Source: Cecembia lonarensis LW9 (GTDB taxonomy: Bacteria; Bacteroidota; Bacteroidia; Cytophagales; Cyclobacteriaceae). Taken from it: a stretch of 64,000 nt of DNA. The notes beneath the pieces are model-generated. The model searched no databases. It had not been told where the DNA came from and saw only the letters and a list, made by a program, of their open reading frames with translations. Made by a program: the position numbers and the translations under genes. The first letter of the stretch is position 1; each line of letters begins with the position of its first letter. Positions 24,143-33,661 of the stretch are shown in pieces. Location of the stretch: assembly GCF_000298295.1 (NCBI RefSeq), contig NZ_AMGM01000005.1, positions 58,973 to 122,972 of the forward strand, in the 5' to 3' direction.

Positions 24143-24682
24143 ATGAAGCAATCACTTCTCGCTTATATCATTTTCGCTCTTTTCCTGAGCTCATGTGCCC
24201 CTCTTAAAAAAAGAGATAAAAGTGCAGAAGCTTTAGCCAATTACCGGGAAGACATCAGCGGTACTTTGATTACTTTCCCAGAGCTATCGGAAATGGCCAT
24301 TAGCAATGAAACCACATCCACAATATCCGGTGAAATGGCTGTAGACAAGGACTTGGCTACTTCCTTGAAAACATTCCGGGAAAGAAATCAATCCGATAGA
24401 AATTGGAGTGGCTTTACTGTTTTGGTTTATAGTGGCGTGGATAGGGAGGCTGCTTTCAAAACAAGAGATGACCTGTATACCAATTTTGAAGGTATGAAGG
24501 TGGAAATGCAATACCAACAACCACGCTATTTGGTAAAGGTGGGCAGATTCATCAATCGTATTGAAGCCCAAGCTTATTTTTACCAGTTAAAAAATGAATT
24601 CCCTGCGGCACGGATCGTTCCGGAAAGGTTCCAAAGGGAAGGTTACGTCAATCCAGACCCCATTCAGGATGCTGAAAGATAA
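24143..24682 (+). CDS. SPOR-like lipoprotein downstream of secA
   Basis: About 179 residues. ATG at 24143 sits one base after the secA stop (TAAAATG); another ATG at 24134 would overlap secA by eight bases. Lipoprotein signal YIIFALFLSSC is followed by a basic linker. The C-terminal 80 residues look like a SPOR-type domain: FTVLVYSGVDREAAFKTRD, YLVKVGRFINRIEAQAYFYQ, LKNEFPAARIVPERF. Such domains bind denuded peptidoglycan glycans. The fold assignment is by pattern only, at moderate confidence. Its last 14 bases overlap the M20 amidohydrolase start. Confidence 0.72.
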   Translation: MKQSLLAYIIFALFLSSCAPLKKRDKSAEALANYREDISGTLITFPELSEMAISNETTSTISGEMAVDKDLATSLKTFRERNQSDRNWSGFTVLVYSGVDREAAFKTRDDLYTNFEGMKVEMQYQQPRYLVKVGRFINRIEAQAYFYQLKNEFPAARIVPERFQREGYVNPDPIQDAER

Positions 24683-25859
24683 AATCAAAGAATTAGCCCA
24701 AGCATATAAATCAGAAACCATAGCAGTCAGAAGGCATTTGCATGCCCACCCTGAGCTTTCTTTTCATGAGTACGAGACTGTCGCTTTTGTGGAAGAAAAG
24801 CTTAAGAGCTTTGGGGTAGCTAAGGTTGAAAAAAAGGCAAATACGGGGTTGGTGGCCCTGATCGAAGGCAAAAACCCCGGCCAGAAAACAGTGGCACTAA
24901 GGGGGGACATGGACGCCCTTCCCATCATAGAACAAAACGAAGTTTCCTATAAATCAACCAAACCCGGCGTGATGCATGCCTGTGGCCATGATGTGCACAC
25001 GGCCTCTCTTTTGGGTGCTGCCAAAATCCTGCAGGGCGTAAAAGATGAATTTGAAGGAACTATCAAATTGATTTTTCAGCCAGGAGAGGAACTCATTCCC
25101 GGAGGTGCTTCTTTGATGATCAAAGACAAAGTCCTGGAAAACCCCAAGCCTTCCGGTATAATCGGTCAACATGTTATGCCACTGATACCTGTCGGAAAGG
25201 TAGGCTTTAGGAAAGGCATGTATATGGCCAGTGCTGATGAGCTTTATATCACTGTCAAAGGAAAAGGAGGGCATGGAGCTATGCCGGAAACTTTGATAGA
25301 TCCCGTTTTGATTGCCTCCCACATGATCGTGGCTTTACAGCAGGTAATCAGCAGGAATGCTTCCCCAAAAATCCCATCCGTCCTTTCTTTTGGACGGGTA
25401 GAAGCTTTAGGGACAACCAACATCATTCCTAATGAAGTCAAGATTCAGGGAACCTTCAGGACACTGAACGAGGTATGGCGAGCCAAAGCCCATCGTCACA
25501 TGGTCCAAATCGCTAAAGGTATCGCCGAGGGTATGGGAGGAGAAGTGGATTTTGAAGTAAGAAAAGGATATCCTTTCTTAAAAAATGCGGAGGACTTGAC
25601 CGCAAGGGCACAACATGCTGCGGTAGATTACCTTGGACATGAAAATGTGGTGGACCTGGATATATGGATGGCAGCCGAGGATTTTTCTTATTATACCCAG
25701 GAAATTGATGGTTGTTTTTACCGACTCGGAACGAGAAATGAAGCCAAAGGAATCGTATCAGGCGTACATACCCCGACATTTGATATAGATGAAGACGCCT
25801 TGGAAATCGGTGCCGGTTTGATGGCATATATTGCCCTAAATGAATTGAAATCGAAATGA
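24669..25859 (+). CDS. M20D family amidohydrolase (N-acyl-amino-acid deacylase / hippurate hydrolase type)
   Basis: Zinc-dependent amidohydrolase of about 396 residues. ATG at 24669 is chosen: the open frame continues 25 codons upstream, but those lie inside the SPOR-like gene, and MLKDKIKELAQAYKSETIAV is the normal family start. Motifs: RRHLHAHPELSFHEYETV, GDMDALPI, MHACGHDVHTASLLGAAKIL with metal ligands Cys and His, IFQPGEE, the dimerisation domain GKGGHGAMPE, and MAAEDFSYY with the late His/Glu site. Its exact substrate (acyl amino acid, hippurate, indole conjugate) cannot be told. It is translationally coupled to the lipoprotein gene by a 14-base overlap. Confidence 0.9.
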   Translation: MLKDKIKELAQAYKSETIAVRRHLHAHPELSFHEYETVAFVEEKLKSFGVAKVEKKANTGLVALIEGKNPGQKTVALRGDMDALPIIEQNEVSYKSTKPGVMHACGHDVHTASLLGAAKILQGVKDEFEGTIKLIFQPGEELIPGGASLMIKDKVLENPKPSGIIGQHVMPLIPVGKVGFRKGMYMASADELYITVKGKGGHGAMPETLIDPVLIASHMIVALQQVISRNASPKIPSVLSFGRVEALGTTNIIPNEVKIQGTFRTLNEVWRAKAHRHMVQIAKGIAEGMGGEVDFEVRKGYPFLKNAEDLTARAQHAAVDYLGHENVVDLDIWMAAEDFSYYTQEIDGCFYRLGTRNEAKGIVSGVHTPTFDIDEDALEIGAGLMAYIALNELKSK

Positions 25860-26011
25860 AATATGCCTGTATCTAGCTGGTGAAATAATTAGTGATATTA
25901 GTAGATATTGGATACTAGCTGCGCGATATTAGGGAAAGGACCATTTTCAACCCTATTTCTATAATGTTTCAATTTATTTCTACTGTATTTCAAGCTTATA
26001 TCAATCAAAAT

Positions 26012-26788
26012 ATGAAAACTACCAAACAATTAACTTTAGCCATTCTCTTGGTATTTAGCATCAATACCAGCTCATTTGCCTGGGGAGCCATCGGGCATTA
26101 TGTTATCGGTAAACTTGCAGAATGGCAGATGAAGCCACAGACCATAGAAAGGGTAGAGGCCATCTTACAGCAACAAAGTATTTCGGGCGTAGGCGTTTGG
26201 ATGGACAACATCCGTTCTGATAAAAAATACGACTACACGTACACATGGCATTGGGTAACCACGGCAGATGGGGAATATGATCCCAGCATCCAAGAGCCAA
26301 CAGGAGATGCCTATTCCGCTTTTCTTCAAATAAAGGAAACCCTGAAAAAAGGCGGTCTAAGTCCTGAAGAGGAAAGAGACCAATTGCGAATGTTAATTCA
26401 TATTGTAGGGGACTTGCACCAACCTTTCCATGTAGGCAAACCTGGTGATCGGGGAGGAAATGATGTGAAAGTGAGTTTTTTCAATAAGGAAACCAATATT
26501 CATGCGGTTTGGGATACTGATTTAATTGAAGGGAAAAAGATGAGTTACACAGAAATCGCCACAGAGCTTCAAAAAAGGATCAATCCTGCTCTTATTCAGC
26601 AATATACCTCCAAAACCCCAGCAGACTGGTTAAGGGAAGCGGCAGCAATCAGGCCAGCCATGTACGATATCCCTGAAAATAATAGAATAGGTTACGAATA
26701 CATTTATAAGCATTACCACCATGTGGAAGAGCGGTTGACCGCTGCAGGAATCCGCCTCGCACAGGTATTGGAAGAAATCTACGGATAA
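26012..26788 (+). CDS. S1/P1-type zinc nuclease, secreted
   Basis: Tri-zinc nuclease acting on single-stranded DNA and RNA or on 3'-nucleotides. Signal peptide ends at SSFA, so the mature N-terminus is Trp24, whose backbone and amino group bind zinc in the P1 family; His29 follows in WGAIGHYVIG. The other ligands are clear: Asp in WMDNIRSD, His in YTWHWV, His and Asp in MLIHIVGDLHQPFHVG, and His and Asp in IHAVWDTDLIEG. Start at ATG 26012 (MKTTKQLTLAILLVF) rather than 25964, since 26012 begins a standard signal peptide. Probably involved in scavenging phosphate or nucleotides in the periplasm. Confidence 0.92.
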   Translation: MKTTKQLTLAILLVFSINTSSFAWGAIGHYVIGKLAEWQMKPQTIERVEAILQQQSISGVGVWMDNIRSDKKYDYTYTWHWVTTADGEYDPSIQEPTGDAYSAFLQIKETLKKGGLSPEEERDQLRMLIHIVGDLHQPFHVGKPGDRGGNDVKVSFFNKETNIHAVWDTDLIEGKKMSYTEIATELQKRINPALIQQYTSKTPADWLREAAAIRPAMYDIPENNRIGYEYIYKHYHHVEERLTAAGIRLAQVLEEIYG

Positions 26789-26837
26789 GGAGTCCGGTAA
26801 TCTATCATTCGTAGTCTTGGACATTTGCCAAATTAAG

Positions 26838-26864
26838 GCCGATACACTTTATTATCGGCTTTTT
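26838..26864 (+). terminator. Intrinsic terminator after the S1/P1 nuclease
   Basis: GCCGATA and TATCGGC form a seven-base stem with an eight-base-plus loop, followed by CTTTTTATTT. It lies about 50 bases after the gene stop. Confidence 0.8.
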
Positions 26865-26955
26865 ATTTGTATACTCCTGTAAAACCAAAATATTTTTCTG
26901 TAAGTAAGGGAAAGCGAAGAATATTTGAAATCTTATAATTATCTTATAGGTAATT

Positions 26956-27075
26956 ATGGGTCAATATGCACTTATCACCGGAGCGCGGCAAGGCCTTGGG
27001 AAAGGTTTTGCGATAGAACTTTCCAAAATGAAAAGCGCAATTAACCGGAAGGCATTTTTGGCAAATCCTACTTAA
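26956..27075 (+). pseudogene. Internally deleted short-chain dehydrogenase remnant
   Basis: The stretch encodes 39 residues starting MGQYALITGARQGLGKGFAI, the beta1-TGxxxGxG-alphaB start of a Rossmann-fold SDR. After ELSKM it jumps to KSAINRKAFLANPT and a stop. That tail has the look of an SDR C-terminus, so about 200 residues seem to be lost. The remaining open frame cannot make an enzyme. I read it as a gene with an internal deletion; a true micro-protein is less likely. The gap from 26789 to 27115 holds otherwise only the terminator. Confidence 0.6.
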
Positions 27076-27115
27076 AATGGTTAGATTTAATGAATTATCA
27101 CATTAAATCAGACAT

Positions 27116-27979
27116 ATGTCATGGACCAATTACCACAGCCATTACAAATATTGTGACGGGGTAGACGAAATCGACTCCCATGTACAAAAGGCCTTGGAAT
27201 TAGGTATAAAAAGCTTTGGTTTTACTTCCCACTCCCCGGTTCATTTTGAAAACAAATGGTCCATGGACAGTAAAGATTTGCCTACTTACCTAAAAGAGGT
27301 CGACCATGCCAAGACCAAATATGCTGGACAAATTGAAATCTATAAAAGTTTGGAAATTGATTATTTTCCAGAAAAAACGGGTATTATTAAGGCATTTCGA
27401 AAAGATCTAAAACTAGATTACACACTGGGATCTATCCATTTTATTGATGCCTTTGAGGATGGTAAACCTTGGGAGATAGACGGCCCGCAGTTGGTTTTTG
27501 AAAAAGGGCTTCAGGAGATTTATGGCAATGACATCCAAAAAGTCCTAAGAAGGTATTTTGAAATTACTGTACACATGTTGGAGCATGATTGTCCCAATAT
27601 CCTAGGCCATATGGACAAAATCAAAATGCAAAACCACAACAAATTCTTCTTTGATGAGGAGGCCACATGGTATAAGGATTACTTGTCACAAACATTGGAA
27701 GTTGCAGCCCAGGCTGGAACAATTGTCGAGGTAAATACCCGAGGACTCTACAAGAAAAGGGCTTCCGAAACTTACCCTGGAAAGTTTGGATTACAACGCC
27801 TAAAGGAATTGAAAGTCCCTATTTGTCTCAATTCCGATAGCCACCATCCAAAAGAAATAATAGGAGAATATGAAAATACTGTACTACTCCTGAAGGAGCT
27901 GGGCTTTAGGGAACTGATGGTGTTAAAGGATAATGTTTGGATAGCCAGGCCTTTTGATCAAAGTGGCATTAATTGGTAA
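27116..27979 (+). CDS. PHP-domain histidinol-phosphatase (HisJ-like)
   Basis: Metal-dependent phosphatase of the PHP superfamily, 287 residues. The N-terminal metal motif is NYHSHYKYCDG (H-x-H), followed by FGFTSHSPVHF, ESLEIDYFPE-like LEIDYFPEKTG, GSIHFID, a His-rich ILGHMDKIKM, NTRGLYKKR and the closing NSDSHHPKEIIG. This is the pattern of HisJ/HisK proteins that hydrolyse histidinol phosphate. No other his gene is nearby, so a different phosphoester substrate is possible. The start ATG at 27116 gives the standard MSWTNYHSHY N-terminus. It lies between two gene remnants. Confidence 0.85.
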   Translation: MSWTNYHSHYKYCDGVDEIDSHVQKALELGIKSFGFTSHSPVHFENKWSMDSKDLPTYLKEVDHAKTKYAGQIEIYKSLEIDYFPEKTGIIKAFRKDLKLDYTLGSIHFIDAFEDGKPWEIDGPQLVFEKGLQEIYGNDIQKVLRRYFEITVHMLEHDCPNILGHMDKIKMQNHNKFFFDEEATWYKDYLSQTLEVAAQAGTIVEVNTRGLYKKRASETYPGKFGLQRLKELKVPICLNSDSHHPKEIIGEYENTVLLLKELGFRELMVLKDNVWIARPFDQSGINW

Positions 27980-28008
27980 ATTGAATTTTCTAAAACTGGT
28001 GAAAAAGC

Positions 28009-28213
28009 ATGATTGAAATCCCTGAATCTAAAATACTGAGCTTCCAAGCCAATGAGGTACTCAAAGGGAAAAAAGTAATCAAAGTTTTCCCGCCTACCCA
28101 TACTCATAAATTAGCATGGTTTGAAGGGGATCCCATATTGTGGAGGGAAAATTGAGAAGGAGGCATATATGGGCGGGGCCGTTTATTTTTGCCCGGATTG
28201 TCAAAAATTGTGA
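28009..28213 (+). pseudogene. Internally deleted Fpg/Nei-family DNA glycosylase gene
   Basis: ATG at 28009 opens MIEIPESKILSFQANEVLKG and KKVIKVFPPTHTHKLAWF, an N-terminus of the formamidopyrimidine-glycosylase family (usually MPELPE, here MIEIPE with the catalytic Pro-Glu region). After EGDP the frame changes, and the DNA encodes YCGGKIEKEAYMGGAVYF then CPDCQKL and stop, the C-terminal CxxC zinc finger of the same family (GGxxYFCPxCQ). About 200 residues and the second half of the first CxxC pair are missing between GATCCC and TATTGTGG. The N-terminal frame ends at 28153-28155. A short CCC match at the junction suggests illegitimate recombination. Confidence 0.75.
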
Positions 28214-28333
28214 GGACTTACTGCTTTTTGTCTAAAAAAATCACAAAATTCAGATAGTTAGTGTTTTACAGTGTTTTTTGTAACTTTATTTACGAAAAAT
28301 TAATGTTTGTACCACCTTGATAACCCTTTGACT

Positions 28334-28786
28334 ATGGAATCTTCCCCTCAAGTTTATTTACAATCTAACCGTTTACTGTTTTTAGGAATCCTGTTGTTTT
28401 TTCTAGGCCTGGTTATAGGCCTTTTTGTTCCTATCCTTGAAAACCCAAGAATGGGATTATCCTCTCACCTGGAAGGTATCATGAATGGAATTTTCCTTTT
28501 GGTTTTGGGTATCATTTGGCCAAAAATAAAATTATCTCAAAAAATGCTTAATCTGACTTTTTGGTTAACCATATATGGCTCTTTTGCCAATTTTTTGGTT
28601 GTGCTTATAGCAGCTGCAACCGGATCAGGAAGAATGATGCCTTTGGCAGGAGGGAAAGAAGGCCCTGCGTTGGTTGAAGGCTTGGTGACATTCATGCTGA
28701 TTAGCCTATCTTTGGCCATGTTGACGGTATGTATTTTTGTGCTTTCCGGACTTTATGGACATTTAAACCGAAAATCAATGGTTTGA
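28334..28786 (+). CDS. Four-helix membrane protein similar to hydroxylaminobenzene mutase HabA/HabB
   Basis: 150 residues with four predicted transmembrane helices: LLFLGILLFFLGLVIGLFV, GIMNGIFLLVLGIIWP, FWLTIYGSFANFLVVLIAAA and MLISLSLAMLTVCIFVLSGL. Between helices 1 and 2 is NPRMGLSSHLEGIMNG, which I associate with HabA/HabB hydroxylaminobenzene mutases and related membrane isomerases. The start ATG at 28334 (MESSPQVYLQSNRLL) is preferred to 28307. The family link is from memory of motif resemblance; substrate here is unknown. It follows the Fpg remnant and precedes the kinase-aminotransferase gene. Confidence 0.6.
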   Translation: MESSPQVYLQSNRLLFLGILLFFLGLVIGLFVPILENPRMGLSSHLEGIMNGIFLLVLGIIWPKIKLSQKMLNLTFWLTIYGSFANFLVVLIAAATGSGRMMPLAGGKEGPALVEGLVTFMLISLSLAMLTVCIFVLSGLYGHLNRKSMV

Positions 28787-28885
28787 TAGGTGATTCCTTC
28801 CTGAAATGTGGAAAACTTACTGTTTTTTTTTTCATCCCACGGGCATTTTATGGAAATTGCTAAAAGAATATTCTAATTTCCTCCT

Positions 28886-31150
28886 ATGCTAGGATTGATT
28901 AAAACTTACCTGAATGTTGAGGTTCACAATTTCAAAAAGCTGAATGGTTACGACAATGCCAACTACCTGATCGATACCAAGGAGGGGAAGTTGATTTTTA
29001 AAACCTACCCGTATTCAGAAAAGACTTTTGATCTGCTTCAAGCAGAAACTGATATTCTGCACAGCTTACAACATCAATTCAAGAGTAGAATTCCGAATCC
29101 TGTACCTTTTGAAGATGGCTTGTATGTGAAATTGATGGAATGGGATGGACAAAAGCTCATTGGAAGGTTGCTGACTTTTCTGGAAGGGGAGTTTTTTGGA
29201 AACCTAAATCCTGAAGCAGCCGAGTATCAGGGATTAGGTAGATTTTTAGCTGAATTGGATCTTGAATTGGGCAAAAAAAGCAGTTATATCCTCGAATCCA
29301 GAAAGTGGGAATGGGACCTACAATATTTGGAATTGATCCAAAAATACCTGGATGACATTCCCTCTGCCAAAGAGCGAAATACGGTAAAGTACTTTTTACA
29401 GCAATATGAAGAAGTGGTAAGACCACTGCTGCCCCATTTACGGAAATCCATCATTTATAATGATGCCAATGAGTGGAATTTGTTGCTAAATCAAGACAAT
29501 CAGGTTGCACTGATTGACTTTGGTGATTTGGCCTTTAGCCCTTTAATCAATGAGTTGGCAGTGGCCATGACCTATGCTGCCTATGATAAAGAAGCATATT
29601 TACCGCCTTGTATAGCCCTATTACAGGGATATCATGAGGTCCTGCCTTTGGAAGACAAAGAATTGGGCCTGCTTTATTACCTTATTGCTGCCCGCTTATG
29701 TATCAGCGTTTGTAATGCTGCCCATGCACGCAAAACCGACCCGGAAAACAGTTATGCGTCAATTAGCGAAAACAAGGCCTGGAAAATGCTGTATGCTTGG
29801 TTGAAATTTAATCCCAAATTAGTAGAGAATAGCTTTAGGGAAGCTGTAGGTTTTCCTACAAAACCTATCACCACCTTGGAAGAAAGCCTTCACGACCGAC
29901 AAAAATACCTCAGCAAGATCTTGTCTGTCAGCTATTCCCAACCCATTCACATGGAAAGGGCTGCTTTCCAGTACATGTATGATGCCTATGGCCACACCTT
30001 TTTGGATGCCTATAACAATATTCCCCATGTGGGCCATTCCCATCCCAAAGTGGTGGAGGCAGGGCAAAGGCAAATGGGCAAACTGAATACCAATACCCGC
30101 TATCTCTATGATCTTTTGCCACAATATGCAGAGAAACTGTTGGCTAAATTCCCAACTTCCTTAAACCGGGTATTTTTTGTGAATTCAGGTAGTGCGGCTT
30201 CTGACCTGGCCATCCGCATGGCCAAGTGGCATACGAAAAGAGAAGGTATTGCGGTGGTAGAACATGGTTACCATGGCAATACACAAATTTCCATTGATAT
30301 TTCCGATTATAAATTCAGCAACCCCAAGGGACAGGGACAAAAGGATTACATTCTGAAAGTTCCCATACCGGATACTTACCGTGGGAAACATGCAGGATCA
30401 GAAATTCCCGGAAAGGAATATGCCAAAGAAGCCCAGGCCTTAATGGACCACTTTCATTGGCCGCTTGCAGCATTTATCGCAGAGCCCATCGTGGGCTGCG
30501 GAGGGCAGGTACCTTTGGCGGAAGGGTATCTTCATGAACTCTATCCGGCAGTTCGGGCACAAGGAGGCCTTTGTATTTCTGATGAAGTGCAGACAGGTTT
30601 TGGAAGGGTAGGAGAGCATTTTTGGGGTTTTGAGCAGCATGGGGTGGTACCGGACATGGTAATCTTGGGTAAGCCTATGGGCAATGGCCATCCCATGGGT
30701 GCGGTGGTATGTACGCAGGAAGTTGCTGAATCTTTTGAAAAGGGTGTGGAATTTTTCAGTTCATTTGGGGGGAACCCTGTCTCCTGCGCCATTGGTTTAG
30801 CAGTTTTAGATGTTATGGAGGAGGAAGGTTTGCAGGAAAATGCCAAGCTGGTAGGCAATTATTACAAATCCCTTTTTGAGCAATTGAAGCAGCAATATGC
30901 CAGCTTGGGAGATGTCAGAGGATCTGGCTTGTTTTTGGGTGTAGATTTGGTGAAACCTGGAACAAAGGAAGAGGATGAACAGCTGGCCAAATGGATAAAA
31001 AACCAACTCAGGGAGAGATTTATCCTTATCAGTACAGATGGTCCTAAGGACAGTGTGTTGAAAACCAAACCCCCTTTGATGTTCACCAGGGAAAATGCTT
31101 TGCAAGTGGTAGAGGAGATGGAGTCAATTTTAAAAAATAATAGGTCCTGA
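28886..31150 (+). CDS. Aminoglycoside-phosphotransferase-like kinase fused to class-III aminotransferase/phospho-lyase
   Basis: A 754-residue two-domain enzyme. Residues 1-330 form a choline/aminoglycoside-kinase-like domain with the catalytic loop [13 protein letters not shown] (Asp193; the usual His of HxDxxxxN is replaced, YND) and metal-binding LIDFGDLAF (Asp211). Residues 340-754 are a fold-type-I PLP enzyme: [55 protein letters not shown] and [11 protein letters not shown] with Lys596 as the Schiff-base Lys. The domains match, in one chain, the human hydroxylysine kinase and the AGXT2L1/2 phospho-lyases. Prediction: phosphorylate an amino alcohol, then eliminate phosphate and ammonia to an aldehyde. 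Some other bacterial fusions of this type also carry a peptidase domain; none is seen here. Confidence 0.85.
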   Translation: MLGLIKTYLNVEVHNFKKLNGYDNANYLIDTKEGKLIFKTYPYSEKTFDLLQAETDILHSLQHQFKSRIPNPVPFEDGLYVKLMEWDGQKLIGRLLTFLEGEFFGNLNPEAAEYQGLGRFLAELDLELGKKSSYILESRKWEWDLQYLELIQKYLDDIPSAKERNTVKYFLQQYEEVVRPLLPHLRKSIIYNDANEWNLLLNQDNQVALIDFGDLAFSPLINELAVAMTYAAYDKEAYLPPCIALLQGYHEVLPLEDKELGLLYYLIAARLCISVCNAAHARKTDPENSYASISENKAWKMLYAWLKFNPKLVENSFREAVGFPTKPITTLEESLHDRQKYLSKILSVSYSQPIHMERAAFQYMYDAYGHTFLDAYNNIPHVGHSHPKVVEAGQRQMGKLNTNTRYLYDLLPQYAEKLLAKFPTSLNRVFFVNSGSAASDLAIRMAKWHTKREGIAVVEHGYHGNTQISIDISDYKFSNPKGQGQKDYILKVPIPDTYRGKHAGSEIPGKEYAKEAQALMDHFHWPLAAFIAEPIVGCGGQVPLAEGYLHELYPAVRAQGGLCISDEVQTGFGRVGEHFWGFEQHGVVPDMVILGKPMGNGHPMGAVVCTQEVAESFEKGVEFFSSFGGNPVSCAIGLAVLDVMEEEGLQENAKLVGNYYKSLFEQLKQQYASLGDVRGSGLFLGVDLVKPGTKEEDEQLAKWIKNQLRERFILISTDGPKDSVLKTKPPLMFTRENALQVVEEMESILKNNRS

Positions 31151-31375
31151 TTTTAAAAATAAAAAAGTACCAAATGCATTAGAAGAAAGCCCTTTAGTAA
31201 GACCCTTTCTTGACTACTTGGAAGCAAAAAAAAGGAAGACAAATTCCTGTTAAATTGAAGGCCTGAGGTTTTTATTTACATCAGGTATTGGGAAGATTAA
31301 CCTCTTAAATAAAGTAGACTACTTTGTATATCTCTCTTTGGGGATTATTTTGCATAAAATAAAAGTCATATCACC

Positions 31376-33469
31376 TTGTCCGGTTTTTTTGATACCAAAA
31401 TTGATTACCTCCGCGGTGTAGGTCCCCAAAAAGCAGCCCTGATCAACAAGGAGCTGAATATTTTTACCTATGGGGAACTGATTCAGCATTATCCCTTCCG
31501 CTATGAAGACAGGACCAAGTTTTATAAAATCCGGGAAATCACCGAAGACCTGGAAAATGTACAAGTGATTGCTAAAATCCGATCTATAGAAACCATTGGG
31601 GAAGGCAGAAGGAAAAGGCTGGTGGCCCATATTTTCGACGATACCGGAGAGATGGAACTCACTTGGTTCAAAGGGTTACAATGGGTAGTCAAAAAATTGG
31701 TGATAGGCGTGCCTTTTGTTTTTTATGGCAAACCCAATCGCTATGGTCGGAAATTCAGTATTGCGCACCCGGAGATGGAACCCCTTTCTCAGGTGCAGGA
31801 GGAGAAAAGTTTTTTCCAACCGGTCTATTCCACCACTGAAAAGTTAAGGGCAAGGTTTTTGGACTCTAAAGGAATTTCCAAAATCATGGAGGGCCTGATC
31901 CAGGCTTGTTATCCACAAATCCAGGAAACCTTACCTATAGACATTTTGCATCGCTTCAATCTGATTCCTAAGCGTGATGCGCTCAGGCAGATCCATTTTC
32001 CGGAAAATCCTGAACTCCTCAAAAGGGCCAGGTTCAGGTTGAAATTTGAGGAGTTTTTCTTTGTGCAGCTCAGGCTGCTGAAACTCAAGCTTACCCGCAC
32101 GGAAAAGTCCCATGGGCAGGTGTTGAATCAGACAGAACTTTTGACCAAGTTTTACAAGGAGCATTTACCATTTCAGCTTACAGAGGCCCAAAAGCGGGTA
32201 GTCCGGGAAGCCTATGGGGATATGAAGTCTGGCAAACAGATGAACAGGCTGATCCAGGGAGATGTGGGAAGCGGAAAGACCATGGTAGCTTTTATCTGTA
32301 TTTTGATTGCTATAAGTTCGGGTGCCCAGGCTTGCCTCATGGCACCTACTGAAATTCTTGCCAATCAACACTATGAAGGATTGAAGGAATATGCAGACCT
32401 GATGGGACTCAACATCGCTTTGTTGACAGGATCTACCAAGAAATCCACCCGGAAAGTGATCCATGAAATGCTGCTTTCAGGGGATTTGCATATCATTATC
32501 GGTACCCATGCCCTTCTGGAAGATGTGGTACAGTTTAGGAATCTGGGTCTGGCTATTGTAGATGAGCAGCATCGCTTCGGCGTCGCCCAACGCGCCAAAC
32601 TCTGGGCAAAAAATGAAAATTTTTATCCACATGTCCTGGTGATGACCGCTACCCCAATTCCGAGGACTTTGGCCATGACCCTTTATGGGGATTTGGACAT
32701 ATCAGTGATTGATGAGTTGCCTGCGGGACGTAAGCCTATCCAAACTGTTCACCGCTATGATAAGGACAGGCTGAAAGTGTTTGGCTTTATGCGCAAACAG
32801 ATTTTGGAAGGGAGGCAGGTCTATGTGGTATATCCCTTGATCCAAGAGTCGGAAACTTTGGATTTGAAGAATCTCATGGACGGCTATGAAAGCATTTGTC
32901 GTGCTTTCCCTGAGTTTCCAGTGAGTATTGTACACGGGGATATGAAACCATCGGACAAGGACTTTGAAATGCAGCGCTTTGTCAAGGGGGAAACCAAAAT
33001 CATGGTAGCCACGACTGTGATTGAAGTAGGGGTGAATGTGCCCAATGCCTCAGTGATGATCGTGGAAAATGCGGAAAGATTTGGATTGTCCCAGTTGCAT
33101 CAATTGCGGGGAAGGGTTGGCCGGGGTGCAGATCAGTCCTATTGCATTTTGATGACCAAGTACGAATTGTCCAAAGACAGCAGGGTCAGGTTGGATACCA
33201 TGGTAAGGACCAACAATGGCTTTGAAATAGCAGATGTGGATCTGAAATTAAGGGGTCCCGGAGATTTGATGGGTACCCAGCAGAGTGGCATTGCCGACCT
33301 GATGATTGCCGATTTGAGTAAGGATGCTCCCATTCTCACTTTGGCAAGAGATGCAGCAGAACAATTGCTGCAGGAGGATCCTGAACTTGTCCGGCCAGAA
33401 CATGCCATGGTGCTACGACAGATCAAGGCACAGAAAAAACATGAAATCAATTGGAGCAGGATATCATAA
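31376..33469 (+). CDS. recG: ATP-dependent DNA helicase RecG, TTG start
   Basis: Remodels stalled replication forks and Holliday-junction-like structures. 697 residues: N-terminal wedge (FFDTKIDYLRGVGPQKAAL, an OB fold that binds branched DNA), then the helicase motor with Walker A in GDVGSGKTMVA, motif Ia PTEILANQHY, motif II VDEQHRFGV, motif III TATPIPRTLA, and the C-terminal RVGRGADQSYCILMT. No in-frame ATG or GTG exists between the upstream stop at 31355 and the conserved start, so TTG at 31376 (LSGFFDTK read as MSGFFDTK) is the start. It is read on the same strand as its neighbours but 225 bases from the previous gene. Confidence 0.96.
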   Translation: MSGFFDTKIDYLRGVGPQKAALINKELNIFTYGELIQHYPFRYEDRTKFYKIREITEDLENVQVIAKIRSIETIGEGRRKRLVAHIFDDTGEMELTWFKGLQWVVKKLVIGVPFVFYGKPNRYGRKFSIAHPEMEPLSQVQEEKSFFQPVYSTTEKLRARFLDSKGISKIMEGLIQACYPQIQETLPIDILHRFNLIPKRDALRQIHFPENPELLKRARFRLKFEEFFFVQLRLLKLKLTRTEKSHGQVLNQTELLTKFYKEHLPFQLTEAQKRVVREAYGDMKSGKQMNRLIQGDVGSGKTMVAFICILIAISSGAQACLMAPTEILANQHYEGLKEYADLMGLNIALLTGSTKKSTRKVIHEMLLSGDLHIIIGTHALLEDVVQFRNLGLAIVDEQHRFGVAQRAKLWAKNENFYPHVLVMTATPIPRTLAMTLYGDLDISVIDELPAGRKPIQTVHRYDKDRLKVFGFMRKQILEGRQVYVVYPLIQESETLDLKNLMDGYESICRAFPEFPVSIVHGDMKPSDKDFEMQRFVKGETKIMVATTVIEVGVNVPNASVMIVENAERFGLSQLHQLRGRVGRGADQSYCILMTKYELSKDSRVRLDTMVRTNNGFEIADVDLKLRGPGDLMGTQQSGIADLMIADLSKDAPILTLARDAAEQLLQEDPELVRPEHAMVLRQIKAQKKHEINWSRIS

Positions 33470-33629
33470 ATTTCACGAGAAATATCTCATCAAACCCCTT
33501 CTATCCAAGTAGCAATTATTGAAACATGAATTTTTTATCAAATAAAGACCAATTCAATTAAATTTTGCAAAAACATTATCCTGAAAAATATTTTATATAA
33601 GTATAGCAAAAAGATAGGTAGTTTATTCT

Positions 33630-33637
33630 TAGATTTG
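33630..33637 (+). promoter_or_regulatory. Candidate Bacteroidota -7 box (TAnnTTTG)
   Basis: TAGATTTG matches the TAnnTTTG -7 consensus of Bacteroidota housekeeping promoters and lies 24 bases upstream of the ATG at 33662. No convincing TTG-type -33 box is present about 19 bases further upstream. Confidence 0.4.
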
Positions 33638-33661
33638 ACATTATATCTAATAAATTAAACC

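Noticed and set aside
26956..27075. SDR remnant as a real 39-residue micro-protein
   Set aside because: The sequence is the nucleotide-binding start of a large enzyme joined abruptly to a tail; an independent function is improbable.
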